From JAATGI01 sp036510675 (GTDB lineage: Bacteria; Pseudomonadota; Alphaproteobacteria; ATCC43930; CGMCC-115725): a stretch of DNA of 64,000 nucleotides. The notes under the pieces were generated by a model that did not search any database, had not been told where the DNA came from, and saw only the letters and a list, made by a program, of their open reading frames with translations. The position numbers and the translations under genes were made by a program. Below, one piece after another: positions 26,332 through 35,431 of the stretch. The DNA is taken from positions 13,959-77,958 of the forward strand of contig DATCDN010000104.1 in the NCBI GenBank assembly GCA_036510675.1, read 5' to 3'. Each line of letters opens with the position of its first letter. Position 1 is the stretch's first letter.

Positions 26332-27579
26332 GTGAAAGACGAAAAATTCGGGCCGGGCTTCACCCCAATTCCCCCGCCCGAGCCCGATCTGACCGTGGCC
26401 GCGATGATCGCCCGCGCGGTGGCGCTGCGGCCGCTGTTGCGGGCGCGGCAGGCCGAGACCGAGGCGGCGGCGCGGCTCTCCGACGATATGAACCGGCGCT
26501 TCGTCGAAGCCGGCTTCTATCGCGCCATTCAGCCGCGCTGCTTCGGCGGCTATGAGGTCAGCGTTCCCGATTTCATGCGGGTGATGATGGAGGTGGCGCG
26601 CGGCTGCGCCGAAAGCGGCTGGGTGCTCGCCCTGACCGCCGGCCACGCCCATCTCTTCGCCGGCTTTCCCGCCGAGGGGCAGATCGAGGTCTATGGCGCC
26701 GACGGCGAGTTTCGCGCGCCCGGCGTGCCGCCGCCCAGCGCCAAGGCGGTTCCGGCCGCCGGCGGCTATCGCGTCACCGGCGGCTGGGATTACGTCTCGG
26801 GCTGCGATATCGCCACTCATTTCATCGGCGGCGCCCTCGCCATCGACCCCGCGACCGAGGCACCCGCCGGCACCATCCTGATAATCATCGACCGCGCCGA
26901 TTACACCATCGTCGATAATTGGCACATGATCGGGATGCAAGGCACCGGCTCGAAGCGTATCGAGATCAAGGATTTGTTCGTCCCGGCCTATCGCACCATG
27001 CTATGGACGCGGCCCACCGGCGAGCTGTCCACCGACCGGCCGGGGCGCGCGCTGCATGACAATCCGATGTATTTCGGCCGCAATACGCCCTTCCTGGTGG
27101 CGGAATCGACGGCGGTGGTGGTCGGCGCCGCCTATGGCGCGCTCGATATTTATGAGGAGATCATCAAGAGCCGCAAGACGCCGTGGCCGCCCTATCCCTA
27201 TCGTTACGAATTGGCCGAGTATCAGCATAATTTCGGCCGCTGCCAGGCGCTGATCGATACCGCCCATGCCGCCATGATCCAGGTCGGCGAGCAATTCATG
27301 GAATTATGCCACGCCCAGGCCGCCGGCGGCCCACCCTTCGGCGTCGATGCCGAGCGGCGGCTGCAGATGGTGGAGCAGCAATGCATCCATCTCGCCTATG
27401 AGGCGGTCGATATCATGTTCCGCACCGCCGGCACCTCGGCCGCCAAGGCGGATGCGATGCTGGGGCGCTATTGGAAGAACATCGCGGTCATTCGCGGCCA
27501 TCTCGCCCATCAGTCCGACAGCGCCGCGCTCAATTTCGGGCGCTTCCATTTCGGCCTGACGCCCACCGGGCGCATCTGA
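26332..27579 (+). CDS. Acyl-CoA dehydrogenase-fold flavin monooxygenase (group D type)
   Basis: The 415-residue protein has the acyl-CoA dehydrogenase fold. It lacks an obvious catalytic-base signature of acyl-CoA dehydrogenases and looks like the HpaB/HsaA/DszC group of FMNH2-dependent hydroxylases. Key blocks are GFYRAIQPRCFGGYEV, ARGCAESGWVLALTAGH, GYRVTGGWDYVSGCDIATHF, MIGMQGTGSKRIEIKDLFVP and the C-terminal HQSDSAALNFGRFHFGL. The start is a GTG at 26332 with GGAGA 6 nt upstream. Its stop is immediately followed by the ATG of an adenylate cyclase gene, so the two are translationally linked. The substrate is unknown; a flavin reductase partner may be the protein at 18761-19267. Confidence 0.82.
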   Translation: MKDEKFGPGFTPIPPPEPDLTVAAMIARAVALRPLLRARQAETEAAARLSDDMNRRFVEAGFYRAIQPRCFGGYEVSVPDFMRVMMEVARGCAESGWVLALTAGHAHLFAGFPAEGQIEVYGADGEFRAPGVPPPSAKAVPAAGGYRVTGGWDYVSGCDIATHFIGGALAIDPATEAPAGTILIIIDRADYTIVDNWHMIGMQGTGSKRIEIKDLFVPAYRTMLWTRPTGELSTDRPGRALHDNPMYFGRNTPFLVAESTAVVVGAAYGALDIYEEIIKSRKTPWPPYPYRYELAEYQHNFGRCQALIDTAHAAMIQVGEQFMELCHAQAAGGPPFGVDAERRLQMVEQQCIHLAYEAVDIMFRTAGTSAAKADAMLGRYWKNIAVIRGHLAHQSDSAALNFGRFHFGLTPTGRI

Positions 27580-28737
27580 ATGAGCGCCGCCGTCATCGAC
27601 ACGTCGGCGCTGGTCGAATGGCTGGTCGATGGCGCGCGCGACTGCGTGCCGCCGCAGGATGTGCTGAAAAAGCTCGCCGAGGGGCTGGTGGCCGCCGGCG
27701 TGCCCCTGGCGCGGGCGGCGGTATTCGTGCGCACCCTCCATCCCCTCGTCGCGGGGCGGCGCTTCGGCTGGCGCGCCGACGGGCCGGTCGAGGTCAGCGC
27801 CCTGCGCTATGAGATGATCGAGTCCTCGGGCTACACCGACAGCCCGGTCGCGTACATCTACCAAAACGATTCCGAGCTGCGCCGTCCCCTGGCCCGCGCC
27901 GACTGCCCAATGGATTTTCCGATCCTCAACGGCATGCGCGACGAGGGCATCACCGATTATGTCGGCATGCCGCTGCGCTTCACCTTCGGCGGCGAGGTTC
28001 ATGTCGCGGTGTGGTCGACGGCGGCGCCCGGCGGCTTCACCCCGGCGCAGATTGGCGCCATCCGCTCCATCATCGCGCCGCTGGCGCGGGTCGCCGAAGT
28101 CCGCGCGCTAACGCGCTCCTCATCGGCGCTGCTCGACACTTATGTCGGCCACAAGACCGGCGAGCGGGTTCGCGCCGGGCATATTCAGCGCGGCGATACC
28201 GAGGCGATCCGCGCCGCGATCTGGCTGTCGGACATGCGCGGCTTCACTACACTCACCGACCGCGAGCCGCCGGAAACCGTGATGGCGGTGCTGAATAATT
28301 ATTTCGATTGCCAGGTGCCGGCGATTACGGCGCATGGCGGCGAGGTGCTGAAATATATCGGCGACGGCCTCCTGGCGATTTTCCCGGTGACCGAGGCGCT
28401 GGGCGCCGATGCCGCCTGCGCCGAGGCGCTGGCCGCCGCGCACGAGGCGCGCGCCGAGGTGGCGAAGGTCGCGGGTCTGCGCTTCGGCCTGGCACTGCAT
28501 CTGGGCGACGTTCTCTATGGCAATATCGGTAGTGGCGACCGGCTCGATTTCACCTGCATCGGTCCGGCGGTCAATCTGGCGGCGCGGCTGGAAAAGATCG
28601 CCGCGCGCGAGGGCCGCGCGGTGGTAGCGTCGGCCGACTTCGCCCGGCATTGCGGCGCGACCCTGATGCCGCTGGGTGATTTCCCACTCGCCGGCTTCCG
28701 CGCGCCGCAACCGGCCTTCGGGCTGACGGACGAGTAG
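27580..28737 (+). CDS. Class III adenylate cyclase with N-terminal sensor-like region
   Basis: The 385-residue protein carries a C-terminal class III cyclase domain (about 210-385). Metal-binding Asp218 (WLSDMRGFTTL) and Asp262 (YIGDGLLAIF) are present. The substrate-selecting Lys258 and Asp323 point to ATP rather than GTP, and Asn332/Arg336 (PAVNLAARLEK) stabilise the transition state. So it should make cAMP. The N-terminal 200 residues look like a GAF-type sensor (YVGMPLRFTFGGEVHVAVWSTAAPGGFTPAQIGAIRSI), as in soluble Rhizobium-type cyclases. No membrane segment is seen. It directly abuts the monooxygenase gene (TGA then ATG). Confidence 0.88.
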   Translation: MSAAVIDTSALVEWLVDGARDCVPPQDVLKKLAEGLVAAGVPLARAAVFVRTLHPLVAGRRFGWRADGPVEVSALRYEMIESSGYTDSPVAYIYQNDSELRRPLARADCPMDFPILNGMRDEGITDYVGMPLRFTFGGEVHVAVWSTAAPGGFTPAQIGAIRSIIAPLARVAEVRALTRSSSALLDTYVGHKTGERVRAGHIQRGDTEAIRAAIWLSDMRGFTTLTDREPPETVMAVLNNYFDCQVPAITAHGGEVLKYIGDGLLAIFPVTEALGADAACAEALAAAHEARAEVAKVAGLRFGLALHLGDVLYGNIGSGDRLDFTCIGPAVNLAARLEKIAAREGRAVVASADFARHCGATLMPLGDFPLAGFRAPQPAFGLTDE

Positions 28738-28754
28738 GGAAAGCGCGCCCCGCG

Positions 28755-30983
28755 TCACAGAAAACTATAGGGATCGATGTCCACGGTGGCGCGCACCGGC
28801 GACGGCAGCTTCACCCGGCCCAGCCATTCGCGCATTACTTGTTGCAGGCGGATGTGGCGCTTGGCCTTGACCAGAAAGCGCCGGCGGTGGCGGCCGCGTA
28901 GAATCGCCAGCGGCGCCGGCGCCGGACCCAGCACCTCGATTCCCGGTTGTTGCGGCGCGCAGCGCGCGAAGGCGCGCGCGGTGAAATCGGCGCCGTCCTC
29001 GTCGGGCGCCGAGACGATCAGCGCGGCGAGCCGGCCGAAAGGCGGCCAGCCATGGGCGCGCCGCTCAGCCGCCTCAAGCGCGAGGAACCGGTCGCGATCG
29101 TCGGCGACGAGGGCGCGCATCACCGGATGCTCGGGATGAAAGGTCTGGACCAGCACCAGGCCGGGCTGGACCTCGCGCCCGGCGCGGCCGGAAACCTGAT
29201 GCAGCAATTGAAAGCTGCGCTCGCCCGCGCGCAGATCGCCGCCATCGAGGCCGAGATCGGCATCGATCACGCCAACCAGGGTCAATAGCGGGAAATGATG
29301 CCCCTTTGCTACCATCTGCGTACCGATCAGGATATCGATATCATGCCGCTCCACCCGCTCCAGCAATACCGCCGCGGCATCGGGTCCGATCAGCGTGTCC
29401 GAGGCCATCACCGCGACCCGCGCCGCCGGGAAAAGCTGGGCGATTTCCTCGGCGATGCGCTCGACCCCCGGCCCGCACGGCGCGAAGCTCGCCGCCGCGC
29501 CGCATTGCCGACACAGCGGCGGCACCGGCTCGGCATGGCCGCAATGATGGCATTGCAGCCGGTGATGAAAGCGATGCTCCACCAGCCACGCCGTGCAGTT
29601 CGGGCATTGCAGGCGAAAGCCGCATTGCCGGCACAGAGTCAGCGGCGCGTAGCCACGGCGATTGAGGAACAGCATCGCCTGCTCATGCGCTTCCAGCGTA
29701 TGGCGCAACTCCTCGATCAATTGCGGCGCCAGGAACGAGTGCCGCTCCGGCGCGGTGCGGCGCAGGTCGATCAGGCGGATATCGGGCAGCCGCGCGCTGC
29801 CATGCCGCGCCGGCAGATGCAGCCGGCGATAGCGCCCTTCCTCGACATTGATTTGGGTTTCGAGCGACGGCGTCGCCGAGACCAGCACGATCGGAATCCG
29901 CGCCAGCGAGGCGCGCACCACCGCCATGTCGCGGGCGTGATAGATCACGCCCTCCTCCTGCTTGAAGGATTGGTCGTGCTCCTCGTCGATCACGATCAGG
30001 CCCAGTTCGTGGAACGGCAGGAACAAGGCCGAGCGCGCGCCGACCACCAGCCGCGCCTCGCCCTCGGCGACCGCGCGCCAAGTCTCGCGCCGCTCGGCCT
30101 GACCGAGATCGGAATGCCATTGCGGCGGCGCCGCGCCGAAGCGCTGGGCGAAGCGCCGCAGCCATTGCGCCGACAGCGCGATCTCCGGCAGCAACACCAG
30201 CACCTGCTGGCCGCGCGCCAGCGCCGCGGCGATGGCGGCGAAATAAACCTCGGTCTTGCCGGACCCGGTGACGCCGTCGAGGAAGGTGACCCCGAACCCG
30301 CCTTTATCGAAATGGGCGATCAGCTCATCGGCCGCGATTTCCTGCGCCGAGGACAAAGTCGGCCCCGGACGGCGCCAATCGGGCGGGCTGAGCGGCGCCC
30401 GGCGCGACAGCGCCACGGGCGCCAGCAGCCCCGCCGCGACGAGGCCGCGCACCACGCCGGCGCCGCAGGCGGCGCGGCGCGCCAGATCGGCGGCGGTGCC
30501 TGGCACCTGCGCAGCCTCGACGATGATGCGGCGCCGCGGCGGTGTCAGCGCCGTCGCCGGATCGGCGGCGAGCGCGCGACCCGCCGCGCTGGGCGCGAAC
30601 CCGATCAGCGCGCGCAGCGGCTCCAGCGCGTCGGGCACGCTCATCGCCATGCGCAGTACCGCGCCGGGCGGCGCCAGTGTATAAGCCGCGACCCAATCGA
30701 TCAGCGCGCGCAATTCGTCGGATAAGGGCGGCGCGTCGAGTCGCGCGGCGACGGGCTTCACTTTTTCCGACGCGATCTCATCTGTCGAGGGACCCCACAC
30801 CACGCCCGCCAGCTTGCGGGCGCCGAGGGGCACCGACACGAAATCGCCGGGTGCGAGATCGATGCCGGAAGGCACGGCATAATCGTAGGCGCCGGCGAGC
30901 GGCAGCGGCAACAGCACGCGCACCCGCGCGCCGCTTGCGGCCGCGATCGAATCGCCGGCAGAACTGGCATGTGATGTCGGCAT
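28755..30983 (-). CDS. priA: Primosomal replication restart helicase PriA
   Basis: PriA (742 residues) reloads the replisome at stalled forks. An N-terminal 3'-end-binding domain (about 20-110) is followed by a winged helix and an SF2 helicase core. Walker A GVTGSGKT is at 237-244, DEEH at 333-336, and the GRAGR motif VI (VSGRAGREVQPG) is near 610. A zinc-binding region of paired CxxC motifs (CRQCGFRLQCPNC..., HCGHAEPVPPLCRQCG) interrupts the core near 440-490. It is convergent with the cyclase gene and divergent from the transaldolase gene, a neighbourhood conserved in many alphaproteobacteria. Confidence 0.96.
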   Translation of the reverse strand: MPTSHASSAGDSIAAASGARVRVLLPLPLAGAYDYAVPSGIDLAPGDFVSVPLGARKLAGVVWGPSTDEIASEKVKPVAARLDAPPLSDELRALIDWVAAYTLAPPGAVLRMAMSVPDALEPLRALIGFAPSAAGRALAADPATALTPPRRRIIVEAAQVPGTAADLARRAACGAGVVRGLVAAGLLAPVALSRRAPLSPPDWRRPGPTLSSAQEIAADELIAHFDKGGFGVTFLDGVTGSGKTEVYFAAIAAALARGQQVLVLLPEIALSAQWLRRFAQRFGAAPPQWHSDLGQAERRETWRAVAEGEARLVVGARSALFLPFHELGLIVIDEEHDQSFKQEEGVIYHARDMAVVRASLARIPIVLVSATPSLETQINVEEGRYRRLHLPARHGSARLPDIRLIDLRRTAPERHSFLAPQLIEELRHTLEAHEQAMLFLNRRGYAPLTLCRQCGFRLQCPNCTAWLVEHRFHHRLQCHHCGHAEPVPPLCRQCGAAASFAPCGPGVERIAEEIAQLFPAARVAVMASDTLIGPDAAAVLLERVERHDIDILIGTQMVAKGHHFPLLTLVGVIDADLGLDGGDLRAGERSFQLLHQVSGRAGREVQPGLVLVQTFHPEHPVMRALVADDRDRFLALEAAERRAHGWPPFGRLAALIVSAPDEDGADFTARAFARCAPQQPGIEVLGPAPAPLAILRGRHRRRFLVKAKRHIRLQQVMREWLGRVKLPSPVRATVDIDPYSFL

Positions 30984-31066
30984 GCGATAGTCTCTTAATC
31001 CGAACGGGGAGGGGCCGCCACGCTGGCGGCGCGCATGACGCGGAGTGGGGAGATAGGAAGCAAGGC

Positions 31067-31747
31067 ATGAAATTTTTTGTCGATACCGCCGATATTGCCG
31101 AGATTCGGGATCTTGCCGCCACCGGCCTGGTGGATGGCGTCACCACCAACCCGTCGCTGATCGCGAAATCGGGTCGCGATTTCAAGGACACGATCCGCGA
31201 GATATGCAGCATCGTGCCGGGGCCGGTCAGCGCCGAGGTCACCGCCAGCGACCATGCCACCCAATTGGCCGAGGGGCGCCTTCTCGCCAAGATCGCCAAG
31301 AATGTCGCGGTCAAGGTGCCGCTGACGATGGATGGGCTGAAGACCTGCAAGGCACTGCGGGACGAAGGCACCATGGTCAATGTCACTTTGTGCTTTTCCG
31401 CGGTGCAGGCACTGCTCGCCGCCAAGGCCGGCGCGACCTTCATCTCGCCCTTTGTTGGACGCCTCGATGATGTCGCCGAGGATGGGATGAGCGTGGTGCG
31501 TGATATCGTCACGATCTATCGCCAATACCCCAATCTTAAGACCGAAGTACTGGTCGCATCGATCCGCCACCCCATGCACGTCCTTGAGGCCGCGAAGATC
31601 GGCGCCCATGTCGGCACCATGCCGCCCAGCGTGATCCGGCAATTGTACCAGCACCCGCTGACCGATAAGGGCTTGGCCAGTTTCGCCGCCGACTGGAAGA
31701 AGACGGGGCAGTCGATTCTAGGACTGGCGAAACAGGCCGCCGAATGA
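31067..31747 (+). CDS. tal: Transaldolase, short TalC/FSA type
   Basis: The 226-residue enzyme is a short (type 4/5) transaldolase or fructose-6-phosphate aldolase. The N-terminal MKFFVDTADIAEIR and VDGVTTNPSLIAKSGR blocks are typical. The Schiff-base lysine is Lys83 in AVKVPLTMDG, and TLCFSAVQALLAAKAGATFISPFVGRLDD follows. It probably runs the non-oxidative pentose phosphate pathway. The ATG has AGGAAGCAAGG upstream, and its stop overlaps the DUF484 start (ATGA). Confidence 0.93.
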   Translation: MKFFVDTADIAEIRDLAATGLVDGVTTNPSLIAKSGRDFKDTIREICSIVPGPVSAEVTASDHATQLAEGRLLAKIAKNVAVKVPLTMDGLKTCKALRDEGTMVNVTLCFSAVQALLAAKAGATFISPFVGRLDDVAEDGMSVVRDIVTIYRQYPNLKTEVLVASIRHPMHVLEAAKIGAHVGTMPPSVIRQLYQHPLTDKGLASFAADWKKTGQSILGLAKQAAE

Positions 31748-32466
31748 CGCAGGACAAGCACAAACCCGTGGCGGCGGCGGAGCCCGACGGCATCGCCGAA
31801 GCCGAGGTTTGCGCCTATCTGCGCGCCCATCCGGACTTCCTGGTGCACCATCCGGCGTTGCTCGCGGTGCTGACGCCGCCAGCCTTGCAGCGCGGCGACC
31901 AGGTCGTCGATATGCAGAGCTTCATGCTGCAGCGCCAGCGGGGCGAATTGGAGAAGCTTCAGGCCCAGCATGGCGAGCTGATCGGCACCAGCCGCGCCAA
32001 TCTCGTCAGTCAGGGCCGCGTCCACAGCGCGGCGCTGGCGCTGTTCGGCGCGCGCAGCTTTGAACAGCTGATCCAGACCGTGACCACCGATCTCGCGGTG
32101 ATGCTCGATGCCGATGTCGCCACCATCGGCGTCGAATCGGCCGAGCCGATGAAGCCGAAGCTGCGCAACCAGGGCGTCCAGATTCTGAAACCGGGCACGG
32201 TGGCGGAATTGTTCGGCGAGGATCGCGACGTGCTGCTGTTCGAGGAGATCGAGGGCGACCCGGCTTTGTTCGGCGACGGTGCCGGGCTGGTGCACTCGGC
32301 GGCGCTGTTGCGACTGCGGGTCAGCGCCAAATCGCCGGCCGGCCTCCTTGCCATCGGCACCCGCACGCCGGGCAAGTTCCATGTCGCGCAGGGCACGGAA
32401 TTGCTGCATTTCCTCGGCCGGTCCGTGGCGATCACCATCGCGCAATGGCTCGATCTGCCGGCCTGA
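31744..32466 (+). CDS. DUF484 family protein
   Basis: The 240-residue cytoplasmic protein matches DUF484: an N-terminal helical part (EAEVCAYLRAHPDFLVHHPALLAVL, then a coiled segment LQRQRGELEKLQAQHGELIG) and a C-terminal GAF-like domain (LFGARSFEQLIQTVTTDLAVMLDADVATIGVE...). It overlaps the transaldolase stop by 4 nt and the xerC start by 22 nt. The DUF484-xerC pairing is conserved across proteobacteria, but the role of DUF484 is unknown. Confidence 0.9.
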   Translation: MTQDKHKPVAAAEPDGIAEAEVCAYLRAHPDFLVHHPALLAVLTPPALQRGDQVVDMQSFMLQRQRGELEKLQAQHGELIGTSRANLVSQGRVHSAALALFGARSFEQLIQTVTTDLAVMLDADVATIGVESAEPMKPKLRNQGVQILKPGTVAELFGEDRDVLLFEEIEGDPALFGDGAGLVHSAALLRLRVSAKSPAGLLAIGTRTPGKFHVAQGTELLHFLGRSVAITIAQWLDLPA

Positions 32467-33440
32467 TTTTCCCAACCCCGCCGGCGCCGCTGGCGCCCGC
32501 GCGGTTTGCCGCGACACCCGACTTGGCCGAGGCGAGCGCGCGCTGGTGCGAGTGGCTGGCGAGCGAGCGCCGCGTCTCGCCCCACACCCTCGCCGCCTAT
32601 GGTCGCGACCTGGCGCAGTTCCTCGACTTCGTCACCGAGCATCGGGGCGGCGTCCCCGACCTCGCGGCGCTGACGGCGCTGACGCCAGCGGATTTTCGCG
32701 CCTGGCTCGCGCATCGCGTCGGGCATGACATCGGGCGGGCGTCCAATGCGCGCGCGCTCTCCACCTTGCGCAATTTCTTCCGCTTTCTCGACCGGCGCGG
32801 CCTCGCGAAAAACGCCGCGCTGATCGCGGTGAAATCGCCCAAGCTGCCGAAGCCGGTGCCGAAGGCGATGAGCGAGGATGAGGCGCAAACCGCGCTCGAT
32901 GGCGGCGCCGGGATGGAGCGCGAAATCTGGATTGCCAAGCGTGACCGCGCGATCCTGACGCTGCTCTATGGCGCGGGCCTGCGCCTGGGCGAGGCGCTGG
33001 GCATGCGGCGCGGCGATGCACCGCTCAGCGCAGGCGCGATGAGCATCACCGGTAAGGGCAATAAGACGCGGATGGTGCCGATCCTGCCCGCCGTCGCCGC
33101 CGCGATTCAGGATTATCTCGCCGCCTGCCCGCACGCGCTGGCCAACGATGCGCCGCTGTTCGTCGGCGCGCGCGGCGGGCCACTGCATCCGCGCCTGGTT
33201 CAAGGCCAGATGATGAAGCTGCGCGCCGCGCTGGGCTTGCCGGAACATGCGACGCCGCATGCGCTGCGTCACAGTTTCGCGACACATCTATTGGCCGGCG
33301 GCGGCGATTTGCGCTCGATCCAGGAATTGCTCGGCCACGCGTCGCTCTCGACGACGCAACGCTATACCAAGGTCGATGCCGCGAGGTTACTCACGGTCTA
33401 TGACAGTGCGCATCCGCGGGCGAAGGGAGATTCCGGGTGA
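32445..33440 (+). CDS. xerC: Site-specific tyrosine recombinase XerC
   Basis: XerC (331 residues) resolves chromosome dimers at dif with XerD. An N-terminal SAM-like DNA-binding domain (about 25-120) is followed by the catalytic domain. The active residues are Arg180 (GAGLRLGEAL), Lys204 (TGKGNKTR), His272 and Arg275 (PHALRHSFATHLL), His298 (LLGHASLSTTQ) and the nucleophile Tyr307. It overlaps DUF484 in a conserved arrangement. No dif-like site was looked for successfully nearby. Confidence 0.93.
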   Translation: MARSAGLIFPTPPAPLAPARFAATPDLAEASARWCEWLASERRVSPHTLAAYGRDLAQFLDFVTEHRGGVPDLAALTALTPADFRAWLAHRVGHDIGRASNARALSTLRNFFRFLDRRGLAKNAALIAVKSPKLPKPVPKAMSEDEAQTALDGGAGMEREIWIAKRDRAILTLLYGAGLRLGEALGMRRGDAPLSAGAMSITGKGNKTRMVPILPAVAAAIQDYLAACPHALANDAPLFVGARGGPLHPRLVQGQMMKLRAALGLPEHATPHALRHSFATHLLAGGGDLRSIQELLGHASLSTTQRYTKVDAARLLTVYDSAHPRAKGDSG

Positions 33441-33489
33441 AGCGTCACGCGCTCTATGCCAGCTGCGTCGGCGGCTGATGCGACGCGCC

Positions 33490-33550
33490 ACCCCGACGAA
33501 AGTCGGGGTCCATCGTGCCGCTTCACCGTGGATACCGGCTTTCGCCGGTA
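33490..33550. repeat. Intergenic palindrome pair, GTCGGGG and TACCGGC types
   Basis: ACCCCGAC-GAAA-GTCGGGGT (33490-33509) and TACCGGC-TTTC-GCCGGTA (33533-33550) form two hairpins after xerC. The second matches the core of the element at 18593-18686. Confidence 0.75.
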
Positions 33551-33606
33551 AGGCTGAAGAGCAAGGTCGGGTGGGCGTGGCGAATGCGGCCGATCTCGAC
33601 CGGCGC

Positions 33607-33786
33607 CTATTCCCTGCCGCGAATGGGCGTGTGTAGTCCTGGAATTCTGATCCCAAACAGAATCAGTAAAATCGACGCGATCGCCGCCGTCTCGAGGAAT
33701 TTTCCCGCGAGCAGGTTGGGCATGATTATCTGCGCCAAGACCGCCGCGACGCAGCCCAGACCAACGCTCGTCATCAGGAAATTCAT
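33607..33786 (-). CDS. Small two-TM membrane protein, unknown function
   Basis: The 59-residue protein has two hydrophobic helices: about 3-24 (FLMTSVGLGCVAAVLAQIIM) and about 31-49 (LETAAIASILLILFGIRI). A short basic tail follows. GGAGAA lies 5 nt before the ATG (33786); a GTG one codon earlier is possible. It lies between xerC and lpd, convergent with xerC and upstream on the same strand as nothing obvious. No family is recognised. Confidence 0.5.
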   Translation of the reverse strand: MNFLMTSVGLGCVAAVLAQIIMPNLLAGKFLETAAIASILLILFGIRIPGLHTPIRGRE

Positions 33787-33873
33787 CACGCTTCTCCGAC
33801 CATGCCGGGCAGCATAATCACGTATTGCCGTGCCGGTACGGCTGGGGACGTTAATTGGTAAATGCGATCACGC

Positions 33874-35265
33874 TTAGATGTGAATCGCTTCGCCGCCAAC
33901 CGCGAGCGCGGCTTCCTTCACCGCTTCGTTGAGGGTCGGGTGGGCGTGGCAGATGCGGCCGATATCCTCGGCGCTGGCGGCGAATTCCATCGCTACCACG
34001 CATTCCGCGATCATGGTGCCGGCATCGGGGCCGATGATATGGACACCGAGCACGCGATCGGTGACGGCATCGGCGAGAATTTTTACGAACCCCTCGGTCT
34101 CGCCGTTGGCGCGGGCGCGTGCATTGGCGCTGAACGGGAATTTGCCGGTCTTGTACGACACGCCCGCGGCCTTTAGCTCTTCCTCGGTCTTGCCGACGCT
34201 GGCGACTTCGGGCGCGGTGTAGATCACGGCGGGAATGGCGTCGTAATTTACCTGTCCGTGCTGGCCGGCAAGAATTTCGGCGAGGGCGACGCCCTCCTCG
34301 CTTGCCTTATGCGCCAGCATCGGGCCGGCGATGACATCGCCGATGGCATAAATCCCCGCCACATTCGTCGTGAAGCGATGATCGACGATGATGCGGCCCT
34401 TATTGTCGAGCGCGACGCCAACCTTCTCCAACCCGAGGCCCGCCGTATAGGGACGGCGGCCGATGCACACCAACACCGCATCGGCCTTCAGCGTCTCCGC
34501 CGCGCCGCCCGCCGCCGGCTCCAGCGACAGGGTGACCCCGCCCTTGGCCTGGCTGGCCGACGCGACCTTGGTGCCGAGCCTGAATTTGAAACCCTGTTTC
34601 GCGAGAATCTTCTGCAGCGCGGCGCCGGTCTCGGTATCCATGTTCGGCACGATGCGATCGAGGAATTCGACCACCGTGACCTCGGCGCCGAGCCGCTGCC
34701 ATACCGAGCCCATTTCGAGGCCAATATAGCCGCCGCCGACCACGACGAGATGCTTCGGCACCGCATCGAGCGACAGCGCGCCGGTCGAGCTGAGGACGGT
34801 TTTCTCATCGACCGGCACGTCCACTAGCGGCATCGATTCCGAGCCGGTGGCGATGATGATCGATTTGGCTTTGAGTTCCGTCTTGCCGTCCACCGTGACG
34901 GTGCCCGGCGCGGTGATGACAGCGCCGCCCGTGACGCGTTCGATCTTGTGCTTGCGGAACAGATAATCGACGCCGCCGGTATTGGCCGCGACCACCTTGT
35001 CCTTGCGCGCCATCATGGTCGGCAAATCGAGCGACACGCCCGATAGCGTCACCCCATGCGCGGCGAAGGCGTGCCCCGCCTCGGCGAATTTCTCCGACGA
35101 TTGCAACAGCGCCTTCGACGGAATGCAGCCGATATTGAGACAGGTGCCGCCGAGGGTCGCGCGCTTCTCGACGCAGGCGACGCGCATGCCGAGCTGCGCC
35201 GCGCGGATCGCCGCGACATAGCCGCCGGGTCCGCCGCCGATCACGATGACATCGAAATCGCTCAT
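33874..35265 (-). CDS. lpdA: Dihydrolipoyl dehydrogenase (E3)
   Basis: The 463-residue flavoprotein reoxidises dihydrolipoyl groups of 2-oxoacid dehydrogenase complexes. An N-terminal FAD Rossmann motif (VIGGGPGGYVAAIRAAQLG) precedes the redox-active disulfide Cys42-Cys47 in GGTCLNIGCIPSK. The NAD motif VVGGGYIGLEMG and the C-terminal HAHPTLNEAVKEAAL catalytic His-Glu pair follow. It follows sucB after a 166-nt gap filled by a palindrome, so it probably serves 2-oxoglutarate dehydrogenase. Confidence 0.97.
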   Translation of the reverse strand: MSDFDVIVIGGGPGGYVAAIRAAQLGMRVACVEKRATLGGTCLNIGCIPSKALLQSSEKFAEAGHAFAAHGVTLSGVSLDLPTMMARKDKVVAANTGGVDYLFRKHKIERVTGGAVITAPGTVTVDGKTELKAKSIIIATGSESMPLVDVPVDEKTVLSSTGALSLDAVPKHLVVVGGGYIGLEMGSVWQRLGAEVTVVEFLDRIVPNMDTETGAALQKILAKQGFKFRLGTKVASASQAKGGVTLSLEPAAGGAAETLKADAVLVCIGRRPYTAGLGLEKVGVALDNKGRIIVDHRFTTNVAGIYAIGDVIAGPMLAHKASEEGVALAEILAGQHGQVNYDAIPAVIYTAPEVASVGKTEEELKAAGVSYKTGKFPFSANARARANGETEGFVKILADAVTDRVLGVHIIGPDAGTMIAECVVAMEFAASAEDIGRICHAHPTLNEAVKEAALAVGGEAIHI

Positions 35266-35277
35266 GGGAATTTCTTC

Positions 35278-35402
35278 CCCCTCTCCACCCCCGGGGGCGG
35301 AGAGGGTCGGGGTGAGGTGGGGGAATCGCGGAGCATAGCCACCTCACCCTCCCGCGCCGATGGCGCGGGTCCCTCCCTCTCCTCCCAATGGGCGGAGAGG
35401 GG
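35278..35402. repeat. Large compound palindrome between sucB and lpdA
   Basis: Hairpins of the CTCTCC/GGAGAG type (CTCTCCACCCCCGGGGGCGGAGAG and CTCTCCTCCCAATGGGCGGAGAG) flank complementary GGTGAGGTGGG and CCACCTCACC tracts, with an inner CCCGCGCCGATGGCGCGGG hairpin. It is related to 26164-26263. It sits inside a likely operon, where it could tune the lpdA transcript level. Confidence 0.75.
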
Positions 35403-35431
35403 TAAGAAGGGACAGAGGCACTCGCGGAGCA

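Noticed and set aside
32445..33440. XerC-like recombinase as a phage or integron integrase
   Set aside because: It is embedded in the conserved tal-DUF484-xerC order with chromosomal codon use; no att sites, phage genes or gene cassettes are near.
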